The notes under the pieces: model-generated | Told to the model about the DNA's origin: nothing | Seen by the model: the letters and a program-made list of their open reading frames with translations, nothing else | The model's database searches: none | Made by a program: the position numbers and the translations under genes | Part shown: positions 42,126 to 50,783 of the stretch, one piece after another | Layout: each line of letters opens with the position of its first letter | Position numbering within the stretch: position 1 is the first letter of the stretch | Source of the DNA: Streptomyces justiciae | GTDB taxonomy: Bacteria > Actinomycetota > Actinomycetes > Streptomycetales > Streptomycetaceae | Direction of reading: 5' to 3' | NCBI RefSeq assembly: GCF_015163075.1 | Contig: NZ_JADDXU010000017.1 | Location: 124,001 to 188,000 of the forward strand | Length of the DNA stretch: 64,000 nucleotides

Positions 42126-43571
42126 TCACCGCGCGGCGAGCCGGGCCTCCGCCTCGCGCCAAGGCGCGGTGTCCCCCTGGGGCTCGTACCGGGTCAGCGG
42201 CTGAGTGCGGGTGAGCAGGGCCCGCCCGTCCGCGAGGTCGTCGACCAGCCCGTGCGCCCGCGCCTGGACCAGCACGTTCCCGAGGGCCGCCGCCTCCGTC
42301 GGGCCCGCCACCACCGGCAGCCCGCAGGCGTCGGCGGTCAGCTGGCACAGCAGCGCGTTGCGGGTGCCGCCTCCGACTACGTACACGACGTCGACGGGAC
42401 GGTCGGCAAGCCGTTGGGCCTCCTCGATCGCCTTGCGGTGCGCGAGCGCCAGCGAGTCGAGGATGCAGCGCGTGATCTCCCCGGGCGTCTCCGGTACCGG
42501 CTGCCCCGAGGCACGGCACGCCTCGGCGATCCGCTCCGGCATCCGGCCCGGCGCGAGGAACACCGGGTCGGAGGCGTCCACGACCGACCGCAGCGCCGGC
42601 GCCTTCGCCGCGTTGAGGAGCAGCGCCCCCAACTCCGGCTCGCCCCAGGCCCGTACGCACTCCTGGAGCAGCCACAGCCCCATGATGTTGCGCAGATACC
42701 GGACCGTGCCGTCGAGCCCCAGCTCGTTGGTGAAGTTGGCGGCGCGGCTCTCCTCGGTCAGCACGGGGGCGTCGAGTTCGAGCCCCGCCAGCGACCAGGT
42801 GCCGGTGCAGATGTACGCGAACCGCTCACCGGCCGCGGCCGGGACGGCGGCCACCGCGGACGCGGTGTCGTGCGAACCGACCGTCGTCACCGGTACGGGC
42901 CCGCGCAGCCCCGTCTCCTCCAGCACCTCGGCCCGCAGCACCCCGGCAAGGTCACCGGGCTGCCGCAGCGGCGCGAACAACCCGAGGTCGATCCCCAGCC
43001 GGGAGGCGACGTCGTACGACCACTCGCGCGTCCGGGGATCGATCAACTGCGTCGTCGAGGCATTGGTGAGCTCGGTGCCCTGCTCGCCGGTGAGCCAGTA
43101 CGTCAGCAGATCCGGGATGAGCAACAACCGCTGAGCGGACGGGAGTTGATCCTTCGCGGCGACCAGCTGGTAGAGGGTGTTGAAGGGCGCGTACTGCAAG
43201 CCCGTGGCGGCGTACAGCTCCTCCGCCGGCACGGTCGCCCACACCTTCTCCGCGACGCCCTCGGTGCGGGAGTCGCGGTAGTGCACCGGGTTGCCGAGCA
43301 GCGCCCCGTCGGCGTCCAGCAGGCCGTAGTCCACGGCCCAGCTGTCGATGCCGACGGAGTCGACCTGCCCCGCCGCCTTCAGCCCGTCCAACACCCCGGC
43401 GTACAGCGAGAGAACGTCCCACCGCAGCCCCTCCGGCACCCGCACCGGCCGGTTCACGAACCGGTGCGCCTCGGCCAGCTCCAGGCTGTCGGGGCCGACG
43501 CGGCCGACCATGACACGTCCGCTGGACGCGCCGAGGTCGACCGCGGCGTACGACTTCACGAGCGCGCTCAC
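42126..43571 (-). CDS. rhaB: Rhamnulokinase
   Basis: A 481-residue FGGY-family sugar kinase. The ATP/sugar fold motifs are AAVDLGASSGRVMVG at the N-terminus, SVGIDSWAVDYGLLD near residue 75, TVGSHDTASAVAA near 235 and VYVVGGGTRNALLCQ near 400. The GASSGR and SWAVD segments are typical of L-rhamnulose kinases within the family. It phosphorylates L-rhamnulose at C1. Its ATG overlaps the stop of the aldolase/dehydrogenase gene (ATGA). Confidence 0.93.
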   Translation of the reverse strand: MSALVKSYAAVDLGASSGRVMVGRVGPDSLELAEAHRFVNRPVRVPEGLRWDVLSLYAGVLDGLKAAGQVDSVGIDSWAVDYGLLDADGALLGNPVHYRDSRTEGVAEKVWATVPAEELYAATGLQYAPFNTLYQLVAAKDQLPSAQRLLLIPDLLTYWLTGEQGTELTNASTTQLIDPRTREWSYDVASRLGIDLGLFAPLRQPGDLAGVLRAEVLEETGLRGPVPVTTVGSHDTASAVAAVPAAAGERFAYICTGTWSLAGLELDAPVLTEESRAANFTNELGLDGTVRYLRNIMGLWLLQECVRAWGEPELGALLLNAAKAPALRSVVDASDPVFLAPGRMPERIAEACRASGQPVPETPGEITRCILDSLALAHRKAIEEAQRLADRPVDVVYVVGGGTRNALLCQLTADACGLPVVAGPTEAAALGNVLVQARAHGLVDDLADGRALLTRTQPLTRYEPQGDTAPWREAEARLAAR

Positions 43572-45607
43572 CGCAGGAAGGCGGCCGCGACGCCGGCGTC
43601 GACGGGGACATGCAGACCGGTGGTGTGAGTCAACTCCCCACCGGTCAGCGCGAAGACGGCGTTGGCGACGTGCTCCGGGAGCACCTCTCGCTTGAGGATG
43701 GTCCGCTGCGCGTAGAACTCGCCCAGCTTCTCCTCCTCCACGCCGTACACGGCCGCCCGCTGGGCACCCCAGCCACCGGCGAAGATCCCGGAACCGCGCA
43801 CCACACCGTCCGGGTTGACCCCGTTGACACGGATGCCGTGCTCACCCAACTCGGCGGCCAGCAGCCGGACCTGGTGGGCCTGGTCGGCCTTGGTGGCGGA
43901 GTAGGCGATGTTGTTGGGCCCGGCGAACACGGCGTTCTTCGAGGCGATGTAGACGATGTCGCCGCCCAGATCCTGCGCGATCATCACCCGGGCCGCCTCC
44001 CGCGAGACGAGGAACGAACCGCGGGCCATGATGTCGTGCTGGAGGTCCCAGTCCTTGCTCGACGTCTCCAGCAGCGGCTTGGAGATGGAGATGCCGGCGT
44101 TGTTGACCACGAGATCCACCCCGCCGAAGGCGAGCGCGGCGGCCTTGAACGCCTCGGCGATCTGCTCCTCGGAGGTCACGTCCACGGTCACGGCGACGGC
44201 CTTGTCGGGCCCGCCGAGCTCCTCGGCGACGGCGGAGGCGTTGTCACCGTTGAGATCGGCGACCACGACACACGCGCCCTCGGCGACCAGCCGCTGCGCG
44301 ATGGCCTTGCCGATGCCGCTGCCCGCACCCGTCACCAGCGCGACCCGGGTCGCCAGCGGCTTCGGCTTCGGCATCCGCTGGAGCTTGGCCTCCTCCAGCG
44401 CCCAGTACTCGATCCGGAACTTCTCGGACTCCTCGATGGGCGCGTACGTGGAGACGGCCTCCGCGCCCCGCATCACGTTGATGGCGTTGACGTAGAACTC
44501 GCCGGCCACCCGCGCGGTCTGCTTGTCCTTGCCGAAGGAGAACATGCCCACGCCGGGGATCAGCACGATCGCCGGGTCCGCACCGCGCATCGCGGGGGAG
44601 TCGGGCAGGGCGTGCCGCTGGTAGTAGGCGGCGTACTCCTCGCGGTAGGCGGCGTGCAACTCCTTCAGCCGCGCGATCGCCTCGTCCAGCGGGGCGGCCG
44701 GCGGCAGATCGAGGACGAGCGGGGCCACCTTGGTGCGCAGGAAGTGGTCAGGGCAGGAGGTGCCCAGCGCGGCGAGCCGCGGGTGCTCGGCACGCGCCAG
44801 GAACTCCAGCACCACGTCCGAGTCGTTGAAGTGCCCGACCTGGGGCCGGTCCTGCGAGGCGATGGCCCGTACGTAGGGAGCCAGCGCGGCGGCCCGCTCA
44901 CGCCGCTCACTCTCGCCCAGCGCCTGATACCCCTCGATCACCGGCCCGAAGGGCTCGGCCTTGCCGCGCTCCTCCAGGAACTTCTCGGCGGTCCGGATGA
45001 TGTGCAGCGAGTTCCGCTCGCACTCCTCGGCGCTCGCGCCCCACGCCGTGATGCCGTGCCCGCCCAGGACGACACCGATCGCCTGCGGGTTGGCCTCCTT
45101 GATCGCGGCGATGTCCAGACCCAGCTGGAACCCGGGCCGCCGCCACGGCACCCAGGCCACGGTGTCGCCGAAGCACTCGGCGGTCAGCTTCTCGCCGTCG
45201 GCGGCACAGGCGAGCGCGATCCCGGAGTCGGGGTGCAGATGATCGACGTGCGCGGCGTCGACCAGCCCGTGCATCGCGGTGTCGATGGAGGGCGCGGCCC
45301 CGCCCTTGCCGTGCAGGCAGTAGTCGAACGCGGCGACCATCTCGTCCTCGCGCTCGACCCCCGGGTAGACATCGACGAGCGCCCGCAGCCGGTCCAGCCG
45401 CAACACGGCAAGCCCCGCCTCGGTCAGGGTCCCGAGATCCCCACCGGACCCCTTGACCCACATCAGCTCGACGTCACCCCCGGTGACGGGATCACTATCG
45501 ATACCTTTCGCCGACGCGTTGCCACCGGCGTAGTTGGTGTTACGGGGGTCGGCACCGAGCCGATGGGAGCGAGCGAGGAGAGCAGCAGCCTCGGGATGTG
45601 TAGCCAT
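43568..45607 (-). CDS. Bifunctional rhamnulose-1-phosphate aldolase / lactaldehyde dehydrogenase
   Basis: A 679-residue fusion. Residues 1 to about 400 form a class II aldolase domain: NYAGGNASAKG, then VDAAHVDHLHPD and GIALACAADGEKL, then GGHGITAWGASAEECERNSL supply the zinc-binding histidines. From about residue 422 there is an SDR domain with VTGAGSGIGKAI, NNAGISISKPLL and YSATK. The fusion (called RhaEW in some bacteria) cleaves L-rhamnulose-1-phosphate to DHAP and L-lactaldehyde and oxidises the aldehyde to L-lactate. ATG 45607 is preceded by AAGGAAC. It lies between rhaI and rhaB on one strand. Confidence 0.93.
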   Translation of the reverse strand: MATHPEAAALLARSHRLGADPRNTNYAGGNASAKGIDSDPVTGGDVELMWVKGSGGDLGTLTEAGLAVLRLDRLRALVDVYPGVEREDEMVAAFDYCLHGKGGAAPSIDTAMHGLVDAAHVDHLHPDSGIALACAADGEKLTAECFGDTVAWVPWRRPGFQLGLDIAAIKEANPQAIGVVLGGHGITAWGASAEECERNSLHIIRTAEKFLEERGKAEPFGPVIEGYQALGESERRERAAALAPYVRAIASQDRPQVGHFNDSDVVLEFLARAEHPRLAALGTSCPDHFLRTKVAPLVLDLPPAAPLDEAIARLKELHAAYREEYAAYYQRHALPDSPAMRGADPAIVLIPGVGMFSFGKDKQTARVAGEFYVNAINVMRGAEAVSTYAPIEESEKFRIEYWALEEAKLQRMPKPKPLATRVALVTGAGSGIGKAIAQRLVAEGACVVVADLNGDNASAVAEELGGPDKAVAVTVDVTSEEQIAEAFKAAALAFGGVDLVVNNAGISISKPLLETSSKDWDLQHDIMARGSFLVSREAARVMIAQDLGGDIVYIASKNAVFAGPNNIAYSATKADQAHQVRLLAAELGEHGIRVNGVNPDGVVRGSGIFAGGWGAQRAAVYGVEEEKLGEFYAQRTILKREVLPEHVANAVFALTGGELTHTTGLHVPVDAGVAAAFLR

Positions 45608-45644
45608 GACTTCCAGTTCCTTCTAAACAGACAGTTGGTCTACT

Positions 45645-45676
45645 AGGGGCGCGGGGAACTGCGCGACCAGCCACAT
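45645..45676. repeat. Streptomyces-type intergenic repeat, copy 1
   Basis: A 32-bp unit containing GGGGCGCGGGGAACTGCG, then CGACCAGCCACA, sits in the gap between rhaI and the aldolase gene. The same unit occurs in inverted orientation at 50714-50746 with about one difference. I recall this sequence as widespread in intergenic regions of Streptomyces genomes. Its function is unknown; it may form transcript 3' structures. Confidence 0.75.
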
Positions 45677-45716
45677 ACGGCCCGCACCCCGCAACGAAAC
45701 AGATCCAGGCAGACGC

Positions 45717-46877
45717 TTACGCCCCCCACCCGGCCTGCTGCCCACCCACCCGCTCAGCCACGATCTTCTCGGCCCACCCGGACCGCCGATACGCAGCCAT
45801 GGGATCGGCGTCCAACCCCATCTCCTCCCGCACCTCACGAAGCAACGGCCGCACATCCGTGTTGTACGCGTCCATGATCACGGCGTTGGCCTCAAGCACA
45901 TCCCCGGAAGCCTGCGCAGTAGACAGCGCATCCCGGTCGACCAGCAGCGCCTTCGCCGTCGCCTCCTGCACGTTCATCACGGACCGGATGATCGCCGGAA
46001 TCTTGGCCTCGATGTTGTGACACTGGTCGAGCATGAACGCGACCTCGGGCGTGAACCCACCCCCGCGCACCACCTCGTACATGATCCGGAACAGCTGGAA
46101 CGGATCGGCGGCACCGACCATGAGGTCGTCGTCGGCGTAGAACCGCGAGTTGAAGTCGAACCCGCCGAGCTTCCCCTCCCGCAGCAGCGTCGCGACGATG
46201 AACTCGATGTTCGTCCCCGGCGCGTGGTGCCCCGTGTCGACCACGACCTGTGCCTTCTCGCCGAGCTTGAGGCAGTGGGCGTACGCCGTGCCCCAGTCCG
46301 GCACGTCCGTCGAGTAGAAGGCCGGCTCGAAGAACTTGTACTCCAGCAGCATCCGCTGCCCGTCACCGAGGCGCTCGTACACCTCGGCGAGGCCCTCGGC
46401 GAGCCGGTCCTGGCGGCCCCGGATGTCGTCCTGCCCGGGATAGTTCGTGCCGTCGGCGAACCACAGCTTCAGGTCCCGGGACCCGGTCGCGTCCATGATG
46501 TCGACGCACTCCAGCAGGTGGTCGACGGCCTTGCGGCGCACCGCCGCGTCCGGGTGGCAGATGCTGCCCAGCTTGTAGTCGTCGTCCTGGAAGGTGTTGG
46601 AGTTGATCGCGCCGAGCTTCACCCCGCGCTCCTCCGCGTGCTTGGCCAGCGCGGCGTAGTCCTCCACCTTGTCCCAGGGGATGTGCAGCGCCACGGTGGG
46701 CGCCACTCCGGTGAACGCGTGCACCTGCGCGGCATCGTCGAGCTTCTCCCAGGGATCGCGCGGGACACCCTGTTGCGCGAACACCTTGAAGCGGGTCCCC
46801 GAGTTCCCGTACGCCCACGACGGCGTTTCGACTGCCTGTGTCTTGAGCGCGGCTTTCACCGCGGCGAGCTCGGTCAC
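45717..46877 (-). CDS. rhaI: L-rhamnose isomerase
   Basis: A 386-residue TIM-barrel isomerase of the Pseudomonas stutzeri RhaI type, not the E. coli RhaA type. Metal and substrate residues lie in MLLEYKFFEPAFYS, VVDTGHHAPGTNIE and GGFDFNSRFYADDDL. It converts L-rhamnose to L-rhamnulose. I chose GTG 46877 because AGGAG lies 6 nt upstream and the operator and promoter region comes just before it; longer in-frame reading would run through that operator. It heads the minus-strand operon continuing through the aldolase/dehydrogenase, rhaB and probably lutABC. Confidence 0.93.
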   Translation of the reverse strand: MTELAAVKAALKTQAVETPSWAYGNSGTRFKVFAQQGVPRDPWEKLDDAAQVHAFTGVAPTVALHIPWDKVEDYAALAKHAEERGVKLGAINSNTFQDDDYKLGSICHPDAAVRRKAVDHLLECVDIMDATGSRDLKLWFADGTNYPGQDDIRGRQDRLAEGLAEVYERLGDGQRMLLEYKFFEPAFYSTDVPDWGTAYAHCLKLGEKAQVVVDTGHHAPGTNIEFIVATLLREGKLGGFDFNSRFYADDDLMVGAADPFQLFRIMYEVVRGGGFTPEVAFMLDQCHNIEAKIPAIIRSVMNVQEATAKALLVDRDALSTAQASGDVLEANAVIMDAYNTDVRPLLREVREEMGLDADPMAAYRRSGWAEKIVAERVGGQQAGWGA

Positions 46878-46927
46878 TGAGGGCTCCTGTGACGTCGGGT
46901 CCGAAGGGTTTCCGAACGGCTTCACTG

Positions 46928-46939
46928 TGAAACGATTCA
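46928..46939. promoter_or_regulatory. LacI-type operator upstream of rhaI
   Basis: TGAAACGATTCA, an imperfect palindrome with a central CG as in LacI-family sites, 51 bp upstream of the rhaI GTG. It shares the TGAA-N4-TTCA core with sites at 35897 and 47094. Confidence 0.6.
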
Positions 46940-47049
46940 AGACGGGAAAGTATGAGCCGACCGGTGGAGTGTCAAGCCCTGCGACCAAGGATGTTGCTCG
47001 TGACCCGGCTGTGACCTATGAGTCTCGAAATTTTTTCGACACGAACCCA

Positions 47050-47079
47050 TTGACGTGACATGGGCGCCATGCCTAACGT
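47050..47079 (+). promoter_or_regulatory. Probable promoter of the rhamnose ABC operon
   Basis: TTGACG (47050-47055), an 18-bp spacer and TAACGT (47074-47079), reading toward the ATPase gene at 47150. The operator at 47094-47105 would lie just after the transcription start, which suits repression by blocking. Confidence 0.45.
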
Positions 47080-47093
47080 CCCGGCAACCAAGT

Positions 47094-47105
47094 TGAAACC
47101 TTTCA
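47094..47105. promoter_or_regulatory. LacI-type operator upstream of the rhamnose ABC operon
   Basis: TGAAACCTTTCA has arms of five bases around CC, 45 bp upstream of the ATPase ATG and about 10 bp past the expected transcription start. It is the third member of the TGAA-N4-TTCA set. Confidence 0.55.
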
Positions 47106-47149
47106 CGACGCCGTGAGGGCAGTCCCCGGGCGTCGTCGAGGAGCCCCTC

Positions 47150-48667
47150 ATGACCCACCCGTCCGACGCGGGACCGGCCCCGGTGCTGGCGCTCAAGGAC
47201 ATCTCGAAGTCCTTCGGAGCCGTACGCGCCCTGCGGGACGTCTCCCTGGAGCTGTTTCCCGGTGAGGTCCACGCCCTCGCCGGCGAGAACGGCGCGGGCA
47301 AGTCGACTCTCATCAAGACCCTTGCGGGGGTGCACCGACCGGATGCCGGTCAGGTGCTCCTCGACGGCGAGCCCGTCGTCTTCCACGGCCCCGGTGACGC
47401 CCGCGACGCCGGTATCGCCGTGATCTACCAGGAGCCCACGCTCTTCCCCGACCTGTCGATCGCCGAGAACATCTTCATGGGACGTCAGCCCCGGAAGGCC
47501 CTCGGCCGGATCGACCACAAGGCCACCCACGCGGCCACCGCCGCACTGATGCAGCGGCTCGGCGTCGAGCTCGACCCCGACCGCCCCGCACGCGGCCTGT
47601 CCATCGCGGACCAGCAGATCGTCGAGATCGCCAAGGCGCTCTCCTTCGAGGCCCGCGTCCTGATCATGGACGAGCCGACCGCCGCCCTCACCGGCAGCGA
47701 GGTCGCCCGCCTCTTCGGCGTCGTGCGCACCCTGCGCGAACAGGGCGCGGCCGTCCTGTTCATCTCCCACCGGCTGGAGGAGATCTTCCAGATCTGCCGG
47801 CGGGTCACCACGCTCCGCGACGGTGCCTGGATCTCCAGTGAGCTCCTCGACGGCATGACCGAGGACGACCTGGTGCGCCGCATGGTCGGCCGCGACCTCG
47901 ACGAGCTCTACCCCAAGCAGGACGTCGAGGCCGGCGATGTGGCGCTCAGCGTGCGCCGGCTGACCCGGGAGGGCGTCTTCACCGACGTCTCCTTCGACGT
48001 CCGGCGCGGCGAGATCGTCGGCCTCGCCGGACTCGTCGGCGCCGGCCGCACCGAGGTCGCCCGGGCCGTCTTCGGCATCGACCGCTGGGACGCGGGCGAG
48101 GTCGAGCTCGACGGCAAGAAGCTCACCAACGGAGCCCCGTCGGTCGCGATGGCCTCCGGACTCGCCCTCGTCCCCGAGGACCGGCGCGCCCAGGGCCTGG
48201 TGATGGACATGTCCATCGAGCGCAACATCGGCCTCACCGGACTTCGTACGACCGTGAAGGCCGGCCTGATGGACCGCGGCGCCGAACGCAGCCGGTCCCT
48301 CGACTGGGCCGTCAAGCTCCAGGTCAAGTACGCCCGCATCGCCGACACGGTCAACACCCTGTCCGGCGGAAACCAGCAGAAGGTCGTCCTCGCCAAGTGG
48401 CTCGCCACCGGCCCCAAGGTGCTGATCGTCGACGAGCCCACCCGCGGCATCGACGTCGGTACCAAGGCCGAGGTGCACCGGCTCCTGAGCGAGCTGGCCG
48501 CCGACGGTGTGGCGGTCCTGATGATCTCCTCCGACCTGCCCGAGATCCTCGGCATGGCCGACCGCGTGCTCGTGATGCACGAGGGCCGGCTCACCGCCGA
48601 GATCCCGCGCTCCGAAGCAACCGAGGAATCCGTGATGGCAGCAGCCACCGGGAGGGCCGCCGCATGA
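47150..48667 (+). CDS. L-rhamnose ABC importer, tandem ATPase
   Basis: A 505-residue CUT2-type sugar-importer ATPase with two nucleotide-binding domains. The N-terminal half is canonical (AGENGAGKSTLIKTLAG, LSIADQQIVEIAKAL, VLIMDEPTAALT). The C-terminal half has the degenerate Walker A region (GLVGAGRTEVARAVF) with LSGGNQQKVVLAKWL and VLIVDEPTRGIDVG, as in RbsA/AraG/RhaT-type proteins. ATG 47150 follows GAGGAG. It energises uptake through the two permeases that overlap it downstream. The substrate is inferred from the neighbouring binding protein, rhaM and rhamnose enzymes. Confidence 0.92.
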   Translation: MTHPSDAGPAPVLALKDISKSFGAVRALRDVSLELFPGEVHALAGENGAGKSTLIKTLAGVHRPDAGQVLLDGEPVVFHGPGDARDAGIAVIYQEPTLFPDLSIAENIFMGRQPRKALGRIDHKATHAATAALMQRLGVELDPDRPARGLSIADQQIVEIAKALSFEARVLIMDEPTAALTGSEVARLFGVVRTLREQGAAVLFISHRLEEIFQICRRVTTLRDGAWISSELLDGMTEDDLVRRMVGRDLDELYPKQDVEAGDVALSVRRLTREGVFTDVSFDVRRGEIVGLAGLVGAGRTEVARAVFGIDRWDAGEVELDGKKLTNGAPSVAMASGLALVPEDRRAQGLVMDMSIERNIGLTGLRTTVKAGLMDRGAERSRSLDWAVKLQVKYARIADTVNTLSGGNQQKVVLAKWLATGPKVLIVDEPTRGIDVGTKAEVHRLLSELAADGVAVLMISSDLPEILGMADRVLVMHEGRLTAEIPRSEATEESVMAAATGRAAA

Positions 48668-49704
48668 CGGTCACCACCCCCGACAAGGCGCCCGTCGCCG
48701 AGGTGCCCAAGTCCAGCGGCACCCGGCTGGTGGACCGCGTCTTCAAGATGCGCGAACTCGCCATCCTGGTCGTCTTCCTGGTGATGATCGCCATCACCCA
48801 GGCCGGCAACAGCGAGTTCCTGTCCGAACAGGGCATCAAGGACCTGCTCCTCAACGCGACCATCCTGGTGCTGGTCGCCACCGGCCAGTCCCTGGTCGTG
48901 ATCACGAGGAACGTCGACCTGTCGGTCGGCTCCACCCTCGGCATCAGCGCCTTCGCCGCCGGCAACTACCTCCAGGGCGGCGGGAACTCGGTCGTCGCGA
49001 TCGCCCTCGCCGTCCTCCTGGGCATCGGGTTCGGCCTCGTCAACGGTCTGCTCGTCAGCCTCGGCCAGGTGCCCGCCCTCGTCGTCACCCTCGGCACGCT
49101 CTACATCATCCGCGGCATCGACTCCATCTGGGTCGGCTCCCGGCAGATCACCGCGGCGGGCCTCCCGGACGGCTTCATCAACTTCGGCTCCGGCGGCATC
49201 TCCGCCGTGCCCTACCTCGCGCTCATCGCGCTGGCGGTCCTGGTGGCCACCGCGTACTACCTCAAGCACTTCGGCAGCGGCCGCGAGCTCTACGCCCTCG
49301 GCTCCAACCCCGAGGCCGCCCGCCTCGCCGGCATCCCGGTCCGCAAGCGGATCCTCGCCGCGTACACCTTCTGCGGGGCCCTCGCCGGTCTCGCCGGCGC
49401 GATGTACCTGGCCCGGTTCGGCAACGTCGACTCCGGCACCGGCAACGGCTACGAACTCACCGTCGTCAGCGCGGTCGTCGTCGGCGGTGTCGTCTTCACC
49501 GGCGGCTCCGGCAGCGTCTACGGCGCGGCCCTCGGCGCCCTGCTGCTGACCTCCATCAACAGCGTGCTGCCCGCCCTCGGCGTCAGCTCCGTCTGGGTGC
49601 TCGCCATCAACGGCATCCTGCTCATCCTCGCCATCGCGGTCGACCGGATCGTCGCGCTGCGCGTGGCCTCGGCCCTGAAGAAGAGGAACGCCCGCCATGC
49701 CTGA
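48664..49704 (+). CDS. L-rhamnose ABC importer, permease 1
   Basis: A 346-residue RbsC-type permease with eight to ten membrane segments. Family marks are VVITRNVDLSVGSTLG, GLVNGLLVSLGQVPALVVTLG and the cytoplasmic ALGSNPEAARLAGIPV loop that contacts the ATPase. ATG 48664 overlaps the ATPase stop (ATGA). It pairs with the next permease as a heterodimer, as in rhizobial RhaP/RhaQ. Confidence 0.92.
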   Translation: MTVTTPDKAPVAEVPKSSGTRLVDRVFKMRELAILVVFLVMIAITQAGNSEFLSEQGIKDLLLNATILVLVATGQSLVVITRNVDLSVGSTLGISAFAAGNYLQGGGNSVVAIALAVLLGIGFGLVNGLLVSLGQVPALVVTLGTLYIIRGIDSIWVGSRQITAAGLPDGFINFGSGGISAVPYLALIALAVLVATAYYLKHFGSGRELYALGSNPEAARLAGIPVRKRILAAYTFCGALAGLAGAMYLARFGNVDSGTGNGYELTVVSAVVVGGVVFTGGSGSVYGAALGALLLTSINSVLPALGVSSVWVLAINGILLILAIAVDRIVALRVASALKKRNARHA

Positions 49705-50689
49705 GTCACTCGAGCGAGCGAGCCGCTGGTCCGACGCGGTGCGGTGGGACACGATCGTCGGAGCGCTGCTGATCGTCGTGCTCCTGCTGTCCTTCGGAAC
49801 GGTCGACGGCTTCGGAAACGCTCTCAACCTGTCGTTCCTGATCGGAAACACCCTTCCGATCGCCCTGATCGCCCTCCCCATGACCCTGCTGGTCGTCTCG
49901 GGCGAGATCGATCTCTCCGTCGCCTCCACCGCCGGACTCTCCGGCGCCGTGATGGGCTACCTGTGGAACCAGGGCATGACGATCGAGGTGATCATCCCGA
50001 TCTGTCTCGTGCTCGGCGTGGTCTGCGGCCTGATCAACGGCCTGCTCGTCACCCGGCTCGGACTGCCCTCCCTCGCCGTCACCATCGGCACCCTCGCCGC
50101 CTACCGGGGCATCGCACAGATCGTGCTCGGCTCGGACGCGGTGACCGACTTCCCCACCCAGTACCTGGACTTCGCGGCCGGCCGGATCGGCGACACGTTC
50201 GTCCCGCAGGCCTTCGTGCCCTTCCTCGTGCTGCTCGTGATCGCCGTGATCGTGCTGCACGCCACGGCGTTCGGGCGGGCCACGTTCGCGATCGGCGCGA
50301 GCGAGGAGGCCGCGCGGTTCGCCGGCATCCGCGTCAAGCGGCAGAAGCTCATCCTGTTCACGGTGACGGGCCTGATGGCCTCGCTCACCGGCATCTTCTG
50401 GGCGCTGCACTACGCGTCCGCTCGCTACGACAACGCGACGGGGCTCGAACTGTCCGTCATCGCCGCGGTGTTGCTCGGTGGCATCGACTTCGACGGCGGC
50501 AAGGGCACGTTGGGCGGCGCCATCGCCGGGGTGTTCCTGCTGGGGGCGTTGCAGAACGTGATGAGCCTCCAGGACGTCTCCGCCCAGTCGCAGATCGTCG
50601 TCACCGGAGTCCTGCTGGTGCTGTCCGTACTCGGTCCGCGAGTCGCCAAGCAGATCGCAGTGGCCAGGGCGCAAAGGCTTACGTCTTAG
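49697..50689 (+). CDS. L-rhamnose ABC importer, permease 2
   Basis: A 330-residue RbsC-type permease. It contains VVSGEIDLSVASTAGLSG, GLINGLLVTRLGLPSLAVTIG and the ATPase-contact loop AIGASEEAARFAGIRV. Its ATG lies 8 bp inside the previous gene. After its stop, a 94-bp gap containing an intergenic repeat copy separates it from the binding-protein gene. Confidence 0.92.
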   Translation: MPESLERASRWSDAVRWDTIVGALLIVVLLLSFGTVDGFGNALNLSFLIGNTLPIALIALPMTLLVVSGEIDLSVASTAGLSGAVMGYLWNQGMTIEVIIPICLVLGVVCGLINGLLVTRLGLPSLAVTIGTLAAYRGIAQIVLGSDAVTDFPTQYLDFAAGRIGDTFVPQAFVPFLVLLVIAVIVLHATAFGRATFAIGASEEAARFAGIRVKRQKLILFTVTGLMASLTGIFWALHYASARYDNATGLELSVIAAVLLGGIDFDGGKGTLGGAIAGVFLLGALQNVMSLQDVSAQSQIVVTGVLLVLSVLGPRVAKQIAVARAQRLTS

Positions 50690-50713
50690 CGCCGTTTGAA
50701 GCTGCGGGTTCGC

Positions 50714-50746
50714 TGTGGCTGGTCGCGCAGTTCCCCGCGCCCCTAA
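50714..50746. repeat. Streptomyces-type intergenic repeat, copy 2 (inverted)
   Basis: The reverse complement of the unit at 45645-45676, reading TGTGGCTGGTCGCGCAG and then TTCCCCGCGCCCCTAA. It sits between the permease and binding-protein genes, so it would be part of the operon message. With copy 1 it forms inverted repeats flanking 5 kb. Confidence 0.75.
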
Positions 50747-50783
50747 AAGCCTCTCCTCTCACCCTCGTTCAAAGGATCACGCC

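Noticed and set aside
43610..45646. 678-codon plus-strand open frame over the aldolase/dehydrogenase gene
   Set aside because: The opposite strand carries two recognisable enzyme domains; this frame is rich in Gly/Val/Arg without motifs.
47908..49929. 673-codon minus-strand open frame over the rhamnose ABC genes
   Set aside because: Acidic, repetitive shadow of the ATPase and permease genes.
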